Notes: generated by a model from the letters alone, not told the origin. A DNA stretch of 50,026 bases from an uncultured Methylococcaceae bacterium (GCA_903945605.1 CAJAWH010000086.1:1-50026); one strand, 5' to 3'; positions 33,310 to 44,584 are shown, counted from the first letter of the stretch. Numbers and translations: made by a program.

Positions 33310-34581
33310 TTGTTTGACCGTCCCGGCTCCACCGGCGAACGTGCCGTATTGGTGCATATCACCTTCCGCCACGACCAAGAAGACCTTGCCGAACTCAAGG
33401 AGTTGGCCAAATCCGCCGGCACCGATCCTTTAGAAGTCGTCACCGGAAGCCGAAAAGCCCCGGACTCCAAATATTTCATCGGCACCGGCAAGCTGGATGA
33501 GTTAAAGGCAGCCGTGGTTCGCCTGTCTGCCGATGTGGTGCTGTTCAACCACTCGCTAAGCCCCAGCCAAGAGCGCAACTTGGAGACCTTTCTCGGGGTG
33601 CGCGTGGTTGACCGCAACGGGCTGATTTTGGATATATTTGCCCAACGCGCCCAGTCTTTTGAGGGCAAATTGCAAGTCGAGCTGGCACAGTTGAAACACC
33701 TATCAACCCGTTTGGTACGCGGCTGGACACATTTGGAAAGGCAAAAAGGCGGCATTGGCTTGCGCGGCCCAGGCGAAACCCAGTTGGAAACAGACCGGCG
33801 ATTGCTGGCATTACGCATCAAACAAATCCAGCAGCGCTTGGCCAAAGTGGACAAGCAACGCCACCAAAGCCGTAGCAAACGCAAAAAAGCGGACATTGCC
33901 ACCGTGTCCTTAGTGGGCTATACCAACGCAGGAAAATCGACACTGTTCAACCAGCTGACCGGTGCGGATATCTATACCGCCGACCAATTGTTCGCCACCT
34001 TAGATCCCACCTTACGCAATTGCCAGCTTTCTGAAAACAATGATATTGTGTTGGCGGACACAGTGGGCTTTATCCGCCATTTGCCGCATGAGCTGGTGGC
34101 GGCGTTCAAATCCACCTTGCAAGAGGCCAGCGACGCAGATTTATTGCTGCACGTGGTGGATGCCCATAGTGATGAGCGGGACGAGATTATGGTGCAAGTC
34201 AATCATGTGCTGGATGATATCGATGCCGGTCAAATCCGGCAAATCGAGGTGTTCAATAAGATCGACCTGCTCGATAACATTCCTGCACACATCGACCGTG
34301 ACGACCAAGGCAACCCCGTCCGTGTCTGGCTGTCCGCCGTCAGCGGCGAAGGCATAGGGCTACTCAAGCAAGCATTGGCAGAATTGTTCGCCACCAGCTC
34401 CAAAGTGAAAAAACAGTGTTATTTGTCTGCCAGCCAAGCGGATATCCGCGCCAAATTATTTTCTTGCGCAAAAATTATAGACGAGCATATTGACGACCAA
34501 GGTGGCTGCAAGTTGCTCATTGAAATAGATGTCAAGCATTTAGGGCTGTTAAAGGCGGTCATAACCGAAGAGGCTGCTTGA
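33310..34581 (+). CDS. hflX: Ribosome-associated GTPase HflX
   Basis: HflX binds and splits stalled or heat-damaged 70S ribosomes. The 423-residue product has the HflX N-terminal domain (LFNHSLSPSQERNLE, RVVDRNGLILDIFAQRA), the linker signature GPGETQLETDRR and the GTPase motifs G1 GYTNAGKST, G3 DTVGF and G4 FNKIDL. The start is the TTG at 33310, because the sequence MFDRPGSTGERAVLVHI matches family N termini and no in-frame ATG is close. A TTG start implies modest translation. It follows hfq after 86 bases, the usual order. Confidence 0.95.
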   Translation: MFDRPGSTGERAVLVHITFRHDQEDLAELKELAKSAGTDPLEVVTGSRKAPDSKYFIGTGKLDELKAAVVRLSADVVLFNHSLSPSQERNLETFLGVRVVDRNGLILDIFAQRAQSFEGKLQVELAQLKHLSTRLVRGWTHLERQKGGIGLRGPGETQLETDRRLLALRIKQIQQRLAKVDKQRHQSRSKRKKADIATVSLVGYTNAGKSTLFNQLTGADIYTADQLFATLDPTLRNCQLSENNDIVLADTVGFIRHLPHELVAAFKSTLQEASDADLLLHVVDAHSDERDEIMVQVNHVLDDIDAGQIRQIEVFNKIDLLDNIPAHIDRDDQGNPVRVWLSAVSGEGIGLLKQALAELFATSSKVKKQCYLSASQADIRAKLFSCAKIIDEHIDDQGGCKLLIEIDVKHLGLLKAVITEEAA

Positions 34582-34789
34582 ACGGCTGCTTTGTTGCGGG
34601 CGTTTTGGCAGGCGGCAATGGCCTGTTGCCAGTCGATTGCGCCTGTTTTCCCGCAAACTTCATAGAATCTTTTTTATTTACGATAGAATAGCGGCAATAA
34701 CCAAGTTGGCGGCACACTTTACAGCCGGCCCAACGCTGTCCCGTCAGGGAAACTAACAACCATCCAATTATCCAATACGGAGAGCAATT

Positions 34790-36040
34790 ATGTCGTGGAA
34801 CGAGCCGGGCGGCGATAAGAAAGACCCTTGGAGCGGGCGCGGAGACCAAGATGGGCCTCCTGACCTTGATGAAGCCATTAAATCATTACAGGAAAAATTC
34901 AATAAATTGTTCGGCGGGGGGGCTGGCGACAACAATAATGGTGAAGACCGGCCAACATTTGGCAATCCTATAGCGGGGTTGGGCTATATTGCCGCAGGTG
35001 CCTTGGCAATATGGGGCTTTAGTGGCTTTTATATTGTCGACGAAGGCAATAATGGCGTTGAAACCCGCTTTGGCGCTTATATCAACACCACCCAATCGGG
35101 GCTGAATTGGCATTTGCCCGCCCCGATAGAAAGCGTGGAAGTGGTCAACGTGAAACAAAACCGATCCATTGAAGTGGGCTACCGCACTGGCAGTGAACAA
35201 GCCATAGGCTCGGTGCTGAATGAAGCCTTAATGCTCACTAAAGACGAAAATTATGTTGACATCCGTTTGGCGGTGCAATATGAGGTGAAAGATGCCCGCC
35301 AATTTCTGTTTAACATCGCCAATCCAGCCGCCACCTTGAAACAAGTGACCGAAAGTGTGCAACGCGGGGTAATTGGCGGCAACACTATGGATTACGTGCT
35401 GACCGAAGGCCGTGGTGAAATTGTCGCGCAAATAAAGAAAGAAATACAAGAAGTGATGGATAGCTACCAGTCTGGCATTAATATCTCCAGCGTCAATTTG
35501 CAAGATGCCCAACCCCCCGAACAGGTGCAAAATGCTTTTGCTGATGCTGTTAAAGCCCGCGAAGACCAACAACGGCTCATCAACGAAGCGGAGGCCTATT
35601 CCAACGATGTAGTGCCTAAGGCACGCGGTGCGGCGGCCAGAAAAATCCAAGAAGCCGAAGGTTACAAAGAGCAAGTGATTGCCCAAGCTGAAGGTGAAAC
35701 CAGCCGCTTCAGCAAATTACTGGCTGAATACAGCAAAGCCCCTGCCGTAACCCGCAAACGGATTTATATTGAAGCCATGGAATCGGTGTTGTCAGATGCC
35801 AATACCCTGATGATTGACGTAAAAAGCGGCAACAATTTATTGTATCTGCCTTTGGATAAAATGATGCTGCCCACCAACCCAGCCCCCATGCCGTCATTGG
35901 GCGGCACTGCGACCGGCGGCAGCACCGAGCCACAAACCACCACCCAGCCACCGCCACAAAATACCACGCAACGGTTTATTGCGGAAGATCATGTGGACCA
36001 TTCCACCAACCGTGGGCGCGATGCAAGGGGACGCCAATAA
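34790..36040 (+). CDS. hflK: Membrane protease modulator HflK
   Basis: HflK forms, with HflC, a large periplasmic cage around the FtsH protease. The 416-residue product has a glycine- and aspartate-rich cytosolic N terminus (SWNEPGGDKKDPWSG), one membrane helix (about 64-84) and the SPFH/band-7 domain (VDEGNNGVETRFG onward). A helical region (about 260-320) follows, and a Pro/Thr/Gln-rich tail. A GGAGAG precedes the ATG. The stop TAA shares its last base with the hflC start codon, so the two are tightly coupled. Confidence 0.95.
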   Translation: MSWNEPGGDKKDPWSGRGDQDGPPDLDEAIKSLQEKFNKLFGGGAGDNNNGEDRPTFGNPIAGLGYIAAGALAIWGFSGFYIVDEGNNGVETRFGAYINTTQSGLNWHLPAPIESVEVVNVKQNRSIEVGYRTGSEQAIGSVLNEALMLTKDENYVDIRLAVQYEVKDARQFLFNIANPAATLKQVTESVQRGVIGGNTMDYVLTEGRGEIVAQIKKEIQEVMDSYQSGINISSVNLQDAQPPEQVQNAFADAVKAREDQQRLINEAEAYSNDVVPKARGAAARKIQEAEGYKEQVIAQAEGETSRFSKLLAEYSKAPAVTRKRIYIEAMESVLSDANTLMIDVKSGNNLLYLPLDKMMLPTNPAPMPSLGGTATGGSTEPQTTTQPPPQNTTQRFIAEDHVDHSTNRGRDARGRQ

Positions 36041-36909
36041 TGTCAATCATGCAAAATAAAACTCTACTGGCCATCAGTTTTTTGGTACTGTTGCTGTTAG
36101 GCAAAATGTCTGTTTTTACGGTGCAGCAAACCGAAAAAGCCATCAAGTTCCGTTTCGGCGAAATAGTCAAATCAGATTACGCCCCCGGGCTGCATTTTAA
36201 GTGGCCGTTCATCAATAACGTGTTGCCGTTCGATGCCCGGATACAAACCATGTCCTCGAAGCCAGAGCGGTTTCTGACGGCGGAAAAGAAAAATGTGATG
36301 GTTGATTCGTTCGTCAAATGGCGGATAGGCGATGTCACCAAATTTTATACCGTGGTGTCGGGTTCTATCGACCAAGCCAATATGCGTCTGGACCAGATCA
36401 TTAAAGACGCATTCCGTGGCGAATTCAGCAAACGCACCATCACTCAACTGGTTTCCACCGATCGGAGCGTGATTCGGGAAATATTAATCAAAAATTCCAA
36501 GATTGTCGCCGCCGAACTGGGCATGGAAATCGTTGACGTACAGGTGATGCGTATCGATCTGACTGATGAAGTCAGCAGCTCGGTGTTCCGCAGAATGGAA
36601 GCCGAACGTGAAAAAATAGCCCGTGAATTACGCTCGCAAGGTGCCGAAGCGGCAGAGCGTATCCGTGCCGATGCCGACCGCCAGCGTGTTATCACTTTAG
36701 CCAATGCTTACCGCGATGCCGAAATCATGCGTGGTGAAGGTGATGCCAAGGCTGCTGACATTTATGCCCAAGCTTATGGGCAAGATACTGAGTTTTTTAC
36801 CTTTTACCGTAGCCTGAACGCGTATAAAAAGACCTTCTCAAACGGTAATACACTGGTGCTTGATCCGCAGTCGGACTTTTTTCAATATTTTAAGAAACAG
36901 ACCCCGTAA
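36040..36909 (+). CDS. hflC: Membrane protease modulator HflC
   Basis: HflC is the partner of HflK in the FtsH-regulating complex. The 289-residue product has an N-terminal membrane helix (about 7-26, LLAISFLVLLLLGKMSVFTV) and the SPFH domain (QQTEKAIKFRFGEIVKSDYAPGL). Its helical C-terminal half has the typical QGAEAAERIRADADRQRV and AYGQDTEFFTFYRSLNAYKK. A second in-frame ATG three codons downstream is possible. A clear terminator hairpin follows. Confidence 0.95.
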   Translation: MSIMQNKTLLAISFLVLLLLGKMSVFTVQQTEKAIKFRFGEIVKSDYAPGLHFKWPFINNVLPFDARIQTMSSKPERFLTAEKKNVMVDSFVKWRIGDVTKFYTVVSGSIDQANMRLDQIIKDAFRGEFSKRTITQLVSTDRSVIREILIKNSKIVAAELGMEIVDVQVMRIDLTDEVSSSVFRRMEAEREKIARELRSQGAEAAERIRADADRQRVITLANAYRDAEIMRGEGDAKAADIYAQAYGQDTEFFTFYRSLNAYKKTFSNGNTLVLDPQSDFFQYFKKQTP

Positions 36910-36941
36910 ATTAAGGTATTATTTAGCACTTTATAACCCTG

Positions 36942-36970
36942 CAAAACGCTCCATTCTGGGGCGTTTTGTT
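36942..36970 (+). terminator. Rho-independent terminator after hflC
   Basis: CAAAACGC (36942-36949) pairs with GCGTTTTG (36961-36968), with additional CC/GG pairing inside, and is followed by TT. It lies 32 bases past hflC and 22 bases before the hisZ ATG, so hisZ may need read-through or its own start site inside this short gap. Confidence 0.75.
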
Positions 36971-36990
36971 TGAGTGGGACTCTGTTAAAC

Positions 36991-39488
<2,498 letters not shown>

Positions 39489-39517
39489 ACGGGTCTGATT
39501 AATGGTGGGCTAGCATA

Positions 39518-39545
39518 AGGCGGGGCGGTTTAGGCCTCCCCGCCT
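39518..39545 (+). terminator. GC-rich hairpin after purA
   Basis: AGGCGGGGCGG (39518-39528) pairs with CCTCCCCGCCT (39535-39545) with one mismatch and a six-base loop, 30 bases past the purA stop. No T run follows. Its position and stability suggest it ends the hisZ-purA transcript. Confidence 0.6.
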
Positions 39546-39685
39546 ACCCAAAGTTTCAGGTAAGGCCATACGATGCTTGAGCGGAACCCGCGATAGACAC
39601 CGCGCTATCGAGGGGCTAAATATTCCCTAGCTTTCAAGATTGTTAGAGCCATCCTAGGTATTTCTGCCGCTAGCCACTAAGCTGC

Positions 39686-39886
39686 TCAACGCCCTTTGAT
39701 TGCCTTGCTGGAAGCTTTCATCAAGGCAATCCTTAACGCCCCCGTCACACTATCCCCCAAGCCAAGACGGCCTGCAAAAGCGGGGATTAAAATCATCGAA
39801 ACCAAAGCGAGTCCCGTGCCTATCAATATTGAGCTGGTGTCGTTCAGTTGCTGTCCAGTGGTAATGTTGGCTAACTCTTGTTTCAT
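39686..39886 (-). CDS. Small hypothetical membrane peptide, 66 residues
   Basis: The product starts MKQELANITTGQQLNDTSS, has one hydrophobic segment (about 19-39, SILIGTGLALVSMILIPAFA) and ends with a basic amphipathic helix (ALRIALMKASSKAIKGR). GAGAGA lies about eight bases before the ATG, a reasonable ribosome binding site. I do not recognise the family. The layout of a polar leader, one helix and a cationic tail is found in many small membrane proteins and also in some bacteriocin-like peptides, but no leader-cleavage motif or processing gene is visible. It is divergent from the ATP-grasp gene across a palindrome-rich region. Confidence 0.5.
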   Translation of the reverse strand: MKQELANITTGQQLNDTSSILIGTGLALVSMILIPAFAGRLGLGDSVTGALRIALMKASSKAIKGR

Positions 39887-40135
39887 ATTATAAGTCTCTC
39901 AATCAATAGGTCGCGGGGTTGATGCGCTTGGTTGCACTGCCTGCTGCTATCAAGCATGAAAGATGCCATAAGACAAGCTGCTATCTTAACGATGATAACT
40001 GACTTTAATAGCCTGCCATAAAACACTAACCGTTTGTTATTAAGTAAATTTATTTTTATAAAGCAGCCACCGGAAAAATGAGCCACAGATAAGGCCGGTA
40101 TCTTAGATTAATAAGCGGCTCTTAGGCACACGGCA

Positions 40136-40267
40136 GACTGTGTGAAATGACACAGTCCATTAACGGTTGCCAAGGCGGCACACGGCTATTTCCGTGCCTT
40201 CCAGCCCAAATAGGTGATATGACACACTAGCTGTGTCATATCACACAGTGCCAAGCATGGCACTGTG
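40136..40267. promoter_or_regulatory. Array of tandem palindromes upstream of the ATP-grasp gene
   Basis: Several hairpins stand in a row. GACTGTGT (40136-40143) pairs with ACACAGTC (40150-40157). An imperfect one, GGCACACGG with CCGTGCC, lies near 40177-40198. GTGATATGACACA (40214-40226) pairs perfectly with TGTGTCATATCAC (40232-40244). CACAGTGCCA (40244-40253) pairs perfectly with TGGCACTGTG (40258-40267). The first and third share the half-site TGACACA/TGTGTCA. The array lies in the 486-base gap between the 66-residue peptide gene and the ATP-grasp gene, 105 bases before the latter. It may be an operator cluster or a structured leader; the rest of the gap is without genes. Confidence 0.55.
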
Positions 40268-40372
40268 ACAGCAAATCCACCGCTATCTTTTAGGGCATTT
40301 GTACTTTGCCGTACACTTCCCGAATAGCGTACCATTACCCAACGCTGACCCACCCCTTTATCCCGAATTGTA

Positions 40373-41494
40373 ATGGATTGTTGCCAACTTCCGATTAGCC
40401 CCCATCCAGTGGCGCTTTGCCGTGACGACCTGCGCAACATGGTAAAGCTTGCGCGTTTATTACATAAGCTTAGCGAAAGCCGTACTTATCAGGCACAGCT
40501 AGCCGATTGCTTGCCGACCAGTGCCCTGTTTGATCCCGGACACCATGCCGTAATGATGGGTTACGATTTCCACTTGACCGCCTCCGGCCCCAAACTGATA
40601 GAAGTCAACACCAATGCAGGCGGTCTGTGGTTGGCTTATTTATGCGGACAGCCCAAGGCCAGCGGCTTTGCAGGGCGCTGCGCCAACCGGTTGCTGGCTA
40701 TGTTTCTGACCGACTACGCCTTATTTGCCCAAACCGCCAAGATTGCCAAAAGCGCATCGGCCCGGCCTAAAACCATTGCCATCATTGACCAACAGCCGGA
40801 AGGGCAATTCCTGTATCCGGAAATGCACGTGTTTGCCGCCCTGTTCAAGCAAGCGGGCATTGCCGCGATCATTGCCGATCCGTCGGCACTGGCGGCAACG
40901 GGCAACGGGCTGTATTGCAATGGTCAGCGTATTGATATGATTTATAACCGCCATTGTGATTTTTACCTGACTACACCAGAAATGGCAGCCATTAGGGCGG
41001 CTTGGCTAAACGGGCAGGTATGCCTAAGCCCTAACCCACGCAGTTATGGCTTACTGGCCGACAAGCGGCGCATGATCTTATGGTCGGACCACGACACACT
41101 GGGCAACTTGGGGCTGTGCAGGCAGGAAACCGATCTGTTGCGACACAGCATACCCGCCACCCAACTATTGGATTCGCTACCCTTGGAAGAGGCTTGGCGC
41201 ACCCATAAGCAATGGGTGTTCAAGCCCGATACCGGTTATGCCAGCCGTGGTGTCTATGTTGGCAATAAATTGACTTCGGCAAAACTGGCGGCATTGGATG
41301 CCCACAACACCATTATCCAGCAATGGGTGCCGCCTTCGGTCAGCCAATACCCTGATGAACTGCCGTTTAAAACAGATTTTCGGCTATTTGCTTACCGTAG
41401 CCAGATTGTCGGCATTGCTGCACGGCTTTATCAAGGCCAAGTGACTAATCTGCGCACACCCAATGGCGGCTTTGCCAAAGTGGTGCTGGAATAA
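40373..41494 (+). CDS. ATP-grasp-like protein of unknown function
   Basis: The 373-residue protein shows ATP-grasp features: an early MGYDFHLTASGPKLIEVNTN with AGG (about 62-84), the nucleotide-loop-like WVFKPDTGYASRGVYVG (about 281-297), IIQQWVPPS (the hinge) and the closing FKTDFRLFAYRSQIVGIAARL with the metal-binding Asp/Arg pair. The early GYDFHLT...KLIE(V/I)NTNAGG signature is found in an uncharacterised proteobacterial family; it should ligate a carboxylate to an amine or thiol using ATP. The substrate is unknown. It stands alone, behind a palindrome array, and converges with the small membrane protein gene at 41530. A link to the PRTase module 8 kb upstream is possible but unproven. 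Confidence 0.65.
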   Translation: MDCCQLPISPHPVALCRDDLRNMVKLARLLHKLSESRTYQAQLADCLPTSALFDPGHHAVMMGYDFHLTASGPKLIEVNTNAGGLWLAYLCGQPKASGFAGRCANRLLAMFLTDYALFAQTAKIAKSASARPKTIAIIDQQPEGQFLYPEMHVFAALFKQAGIAAIIADPSALAATGNGLYCNGQRIDMIYNRHCDFYLTTPEMAAIRAAWLNGQVCLSPNPRSYGLLADKRRMILWSDHDTLGNLGLCRQETDLLRHSIPATQLLDSLPLEEAWRTHKQWVFKPDTGYASRGVYVGNKLTSAKLAALDAHNTIIQQWVPPSVSQYPDELPFKTDFRLFAYRSQIVGIAARLYQGQVTNLRTPNGGFAKVVLE

Positions 41495-41529
41495 ACTGCT
41501 TATAAAACAGCGATAAATCACGGCTGGAC

Positions 41530-41895
41530 TTACTGCGTGAGATCATCTTGTTGTTCGGCTGGGTGCTGGCTCTTCGCCAGTATTTGTTGCAGGCCTTGTT
41601 TTTGGCGCAGCACAAAATCTTTGCTTTGTTCTCCGGCCTGATTTGACAAGGTGATAATTTCTTTGCGGTATTTGTGGGCAAAATAACCGCTGGCAATCCC
41701 TAAACCCAGCACCACCAGCGGGCTTTTCACCACTGTGGCGAGGATGCTGCGCCCAGTTTGTATAATCGCAGTCGCCGCCACACCGGTCACAATCCCCACC
41801 CCAATCATATCCGCTTTGCTGGGCTGAAGAGGTGTTTCAAGCGTTTGCGGCACAGCGACAACAGTGTCACAGGGTTCTTTTGGCAATGGGTTCAT
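41530..41895 (-). CDS. Small membrane protein with KYRKEI / KDFVL motif, paralogue 1
   Basis: The 121-residue product starts MNPLPKEPCDTVVAVPQ and has two hydrophobic glycine-rich stretches (about 33-53 and 63-82, PLVVLGLGIASGYFAHKYRK). It ends in a charged helical tail with SKDFVLRQKQGLQQILA. The stretch GLGxAxGxFxxKYRKEI followed by KDFVLxQKxxLxxI is shared with the protein at 44209-44517, so the two are paralogues. The ATG at 41895 follows AAGGAA; eleven more codons upstream are open but lack a site. It lies 60 bases after dsbD in the same direction. The family is not known to me. Confidence 0.7.
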   Translation of the reverse strand: MNPLPKEPCDTVVAVPQTLETPLQPSKADMIGVGIVTGVAATAIIQTGRSILATVVKSPLVVLGLGIASGYFAHKYRKEIITLSNQAGEQSKDFVLRQKQGLQQILAKSQHPAEQQDDLTQ

Positions 41896-41955
41896 GGGTG
41901 TATTCCTTGGGTGACAGAGAAATGGCAAACATAGTTATTTTGCAGCATTATAACG

Positions 41956-43722
41956 CTACTGCAAAACCTGTTTAAGGTGTTCATTAAAATGGCTGTTATC
42001 CATAAATCCAATAACCCGCGAGCTATTTTCTTCTTGCTGCTGAGGGTTAAAAAACAAAATGGCCGGTGGGCCGACCAGACCAAACTGCTTCATCAAGGCT
42101 TGCTGGGCAGGGCTATTGGCGGTCACGTCAGCTTGCACTAGCACAACGGTTGCCAATTTTTTCTGTATGTTAGGGTCGGTGAAGGTGTAATGCTCCATTT
42201 CTTGGCAAGCAACGCACCAATCGGCAAAAAAATCCAGCATAAGCCATTTGCCTTGGTTTTGTGCCGCCAGCAATATCGGCCCCAAATCCTCCATGGAACT
42301 GATTTTTTGGAAAGGCAAAGCAGGCGGCTGCTCACAGGCCAAGGCGGCGGTGCATAACAACTGCATGGCATCACGCTGCTTATCGGTGGCAATACCCACC
42401 ACCAACAACAGGGCGTAGGCCAGCACCACCGCCACCGCGCTTTTCCATAACCGCTGCCAACCCAAATAAATCATCGGCAAAAACAACAGCATCCCCCATA
42501 GCAATAGGCTTATGCTGGAGGATACCACGCGGCTTAAAAGCCACACCGCCACAGCCAGCATTCCCATGCCAAACAGGGCTTTGGTCGCATTCATCCATGC
42601 CCCGCTTTTCGGCAAAAATTTGCCAGCGGAGGTGCCAATAATCAGTAGTGGGATGCCCATACCCAGACCCAGAAAAAAAAGGGCCAAGCCGCCTAGCAAT
42701 GCGTCGCCAGATTGACCAATGTATATTAACGCCCCGGCCAGTGGCGCGGTGACGCAAGGCCCCACCGCCAATGCTGAAAACATGCCCATAACGGCCGCCC
42801 CCAAGCAGTTGCCGCCTTGCTGTCGATTGCTGGCGAACAGCAGCCGATTTTGTAAAAAAGTAGGTATTTGTAACTGAAAAATACCGAACATGGACAATGC
42901 CAGCAACACGAAAACACCGCTGAAGGTAATAATGGCCAGCGGTTCTTGAAAATAAATTTGTAGGTTGTTGCCAAACAAGCCTGCCAACACGCCAAACAGC
43001 GTATAAGTTAACGCCGAAGCCAGCACATAGCTTAGGGACAAGGTAAATGCTTTAAATGCGGTGATTCTAGTGCCTTGCCCAACAATGATGCCTGACAAAA
43101 TGGGGATCATCGGGAAAACGCACGGCGTAAAAGCCAACAATAGCCCAAAACCCAGAAAACTGCCTATAATCAGCCCTATAGGTTTACCGCCAAACGACGC
43201 GGCAATGCTATTCTGGTCTGAAGTCGGCGGTATAAGCTGTTCTAGCAAAAGAGTAAAGTCCCAATCAGCGACGGCCGCTTCAGGCAAGACCAGGGAAACA
43301 ATTTGCCGACTAGGCATAAAACAAACCCTGCCTTCGGCGCAGCCTTGATAAAAAAGCTCCAAAGTCAATGCTTCCTGCTTTGGATGCTTGCCGAATATCG
43401 GCAGTGTTATCGTCACATTATCCCGATAGGTCTCCACTGTTCCCTTGAATGGGTCTGCTTTGCTGATGCCTGCCGGGAACACAGGCGTTCCCAAGCTGAT
43501 GCCCTGCGTTAACGAAGTGAACTTTAATCGGTCACGATAGAGATAGTAACCCGGCGCAATCGTCCAAGACACCCGCACCTGGTTAGCCTGTACAGACTTG
43601 GCAGTTACTTGGAAGGCTTGCTCGGAAGCCAGCACCTCGGTTTGGCCGATCGCATAGGACAGCTTGAAAAAACACAATAAAACAATTAAAAACAATAGTC
43701 TAAGCAATATTAGTTCGCGCAT
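41956..43722 (-). CDS. dsbD: Thiol:disulfide interchange protein DsbD
   Basis: DsbD passes electrons from cytosolic thioredoxin across the inner membrane to periplasmic reductases such as DsbC and CcmG. The 588-residue product has a signal peptide (about 1-24) and the alpha domain with Cys128 and Cys134 (FYQGCAEGRVCFMP). The membrane beta domain of about eight helices follows, with Cys201 (TPCVFPMIP) and Cys323 (VGPCVTAPL). The gamma thioredoxin domain is last, with Cys503-Val-Ala-Cys506 (DWCVACQEME). All six redox cysteines are present. It is divergent from the copper-handling genes and could serve the same metalloprotein assembly, as well as cytochrome c maturation with CcmF. Confidence 0.95.
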   Translation of the reverse strand: MRELILLRLLFLIVLLCFFKLSYAIGQTEVLASEQAFQVTAKSVQANQVRVSWTIAPGYYLYRDRLKFTSLTQGISLGTPVFPAGISKADPFKGTVETYRDNVTITLPIFGKHPKQEALTLELFYQGCAEGRVCFMPSRQIVSLVLPEAAVADWDFTLLLEQLIPPTSDQNSIAASFGGKPIGLIIGSFLGFGLLLAFTPCVFPMIPILSGIIVGQGTRITAFKAFTLSLSYVLASALTYTLFGVLAGLFGNNLQIYFQEPLAIITFSGVFVLLALSMFGIFQLQIPTFLQNRLLFASNRQQGGNCLGAAVMGMFSALAVGPCVTAPLAGALIYIGQSGDALLGGLALFFLGLGMGIPLLIIGTSAGKFLPKSGAWMNATKALFGMGMLAVAVWLLSRVVSSSISLLLWGMLLFLPMIYLGWQRLWKSAVAVVLAYALLLVVGIATDKQRDAMQLLCTAALACEQPPALPFQKISSMEDLGPILLAAQNQGKWLMLDFFADWCVACQEMEHYTFTDPNIQKKLATVVLVQADVTANSPAQQALMKQFGLVGPPAILFFNPQQQEENSSRVIGFMDNSHFNEHLKQVLQ

Positions 43723-44007
43723 TCACCGGTTCTTATAGCTATTGATCAGGCTGGATATGGCACTAAATTAGGCAAATAAAGCGCCATTATTGAAAACAAC
43801 CCATAACATCAGCCTCAGTTTTTATACCTGTATCCGCTTAAAAACAGCAAAATAAATGGCATGAATATTGCTTTATAATTATGGGTTGCGCATCACTTTA
43901 TGGTTAGCAGTTGGCTGTTCTAAATTACGCTCACTCGCAAGGCTATTGAGCATTCTTTTTTTATTTGTTATAACATTTGCTCTCCAGCAATTTTATCTTG
44001 AACCATC

Positions 44008-44178
44008 ATGCGTAATAATACAAAAAACTGTGATCTTTGCGGCTTGCCGGTTGAGGTTGATGGATTTAAATTGCACACCCAACAAGGCGACAAACAGTTT
44101 TGTTGTGAAGGCTGTAAAGGCATTTATGAAATGTTGCACGGTGATGATGTGTTAGACAAGCCTGAACCCGCAGATTGA
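44008..44178 (+). CDS. Stand-alone metal-binding mini-protein (CxxCG ... CCxGC), like the N-terminal domain of CcoI/FixI
   Basis: This 56-residue protein starts MRNNTKNCDLCGLPVEVDG and contains KQFCCEGCKGIYEML. The pattern Cys-x2-Cys-Gly, a short beta stretch, then Phe-Cys-Cys-x-Gly-Cys is that of the metal-binding unit normally fused to the N terminus of CcoI/FixI-type copper P-type ATPases. Here it is a separate gene. The ATPase encoded 1.1 kb downstream lacks it and has other metal-binding domains. It ends with an acidic tail (GDDVLDKPEPAD). It likely hands copper to the ATPase or to an oxidase assembly factor; this is inferred from domain kinship and context. Confidence 0.75.
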   Translation: MRNNTKNCDLCGLPVEVDGFKLHTQQGDKQFCCEGCKGIYEMLHGDDVLDKPEPAD

Positions 44179-44208
44179 CTTTTATTCCATTGATGAGAGA
44201 AACACAGT

Positions 44209-44517
44209 ATGTCACATACACATGGTAAGCAGATGATGCAAAGCATGGGTGCAAACCATAAGGCCATGGGCAAACTTGTCCAAGGCTCCGTAAGCTCCGC
44301 AACCGTCCACACAGGAACCCAACTCATGAAAAATATTGCCAAACACCCCGCCTTAGTTTTTGGCCTTGGCCTTGCTGTAGGTTTTTTTGTCTACAAATAC
44401 CGTAAAGAAATTATCTCCAGCACCACTAAAGTGGTGGATGCCGGTAAAGATTTTGTGTTGCAACAAAAAGAAACGTTGGAAGATATTGTTGCAGAAACCC
44501 AAGAAGACAATGCTTAG
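44209..44517 (+). CDS. Small membrane protein with KYRKEI / KDFVL motif, paralogue 2
   Basis: The 102-residue product has a His/Met-rich start (MSHTHGKQMMQSMGANHKAMG) that could bind copper. One glycine-rich membrane stretch follows (about 46-62, PALVFGLGLAVGFFVYKYRK), then a charged helical tail (DAGKDFVLQQKETLEDIVAE). It is a paralogue of the protein at 41530-41895, from which it differs by the metal-ligand-rich start. GAGAGA lies before the ATG. It sits 30 bases after the CCxGC mini-protein gene and is followed by a terminator-like hairpin, so these two small genes may form their own transcript within the copper locus. Confidence 0.72.
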   Translation: MSHTHGKQMMQSMGANHKAMGKLVQGSVSSATVHTGTQLMKNIAKHPALVFGLGLAVGFFVYKYRKEIISSTTKVVDAGKDFVLQQKETLEDIVAETQEDNA

Positions 44518-44546
44518 CCTTGACGGCCGTTAAGGCAGGTGACAAG

Positions 44547-44584
44547 CGGGCAATGTCTTTACCCAAGGCTTGCCCGTTTTAATT
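44547..44584 (+). terminator. Terminator-like hairpin with T-rich tail
   Basis: CGGGCAA (44547-44553) pairs with TTGCCCG (44570-44576) around a 16-base loop and is followed by TTTTAATT. It lies 30 bases past the small membrane protein gene and 27 bases before the next ATG, where it could attenuate expression of the downstream ATPase genes. Confidence 0.6.

Noticed and set aside
40136-40267. CRISPR-like array
   Set aside because: The repeats differ in sequence and length and lack regular spacers; they are separate hairpins.
40373-41494. Assigning the ATP-grasp gene as the missing ligase of the PRTase module
   Set aside because: It lies 8 kb away beyond a conserved housekeeping block and carries a different family signature; kept only as a possibility.
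43868-44155. 95-codon plus-strand frame across the dsbD/copper locus gap
   Set aside because: It overlaps the CCxGC mini-protein in another frame, and the latter has a clear metal-binding motif.
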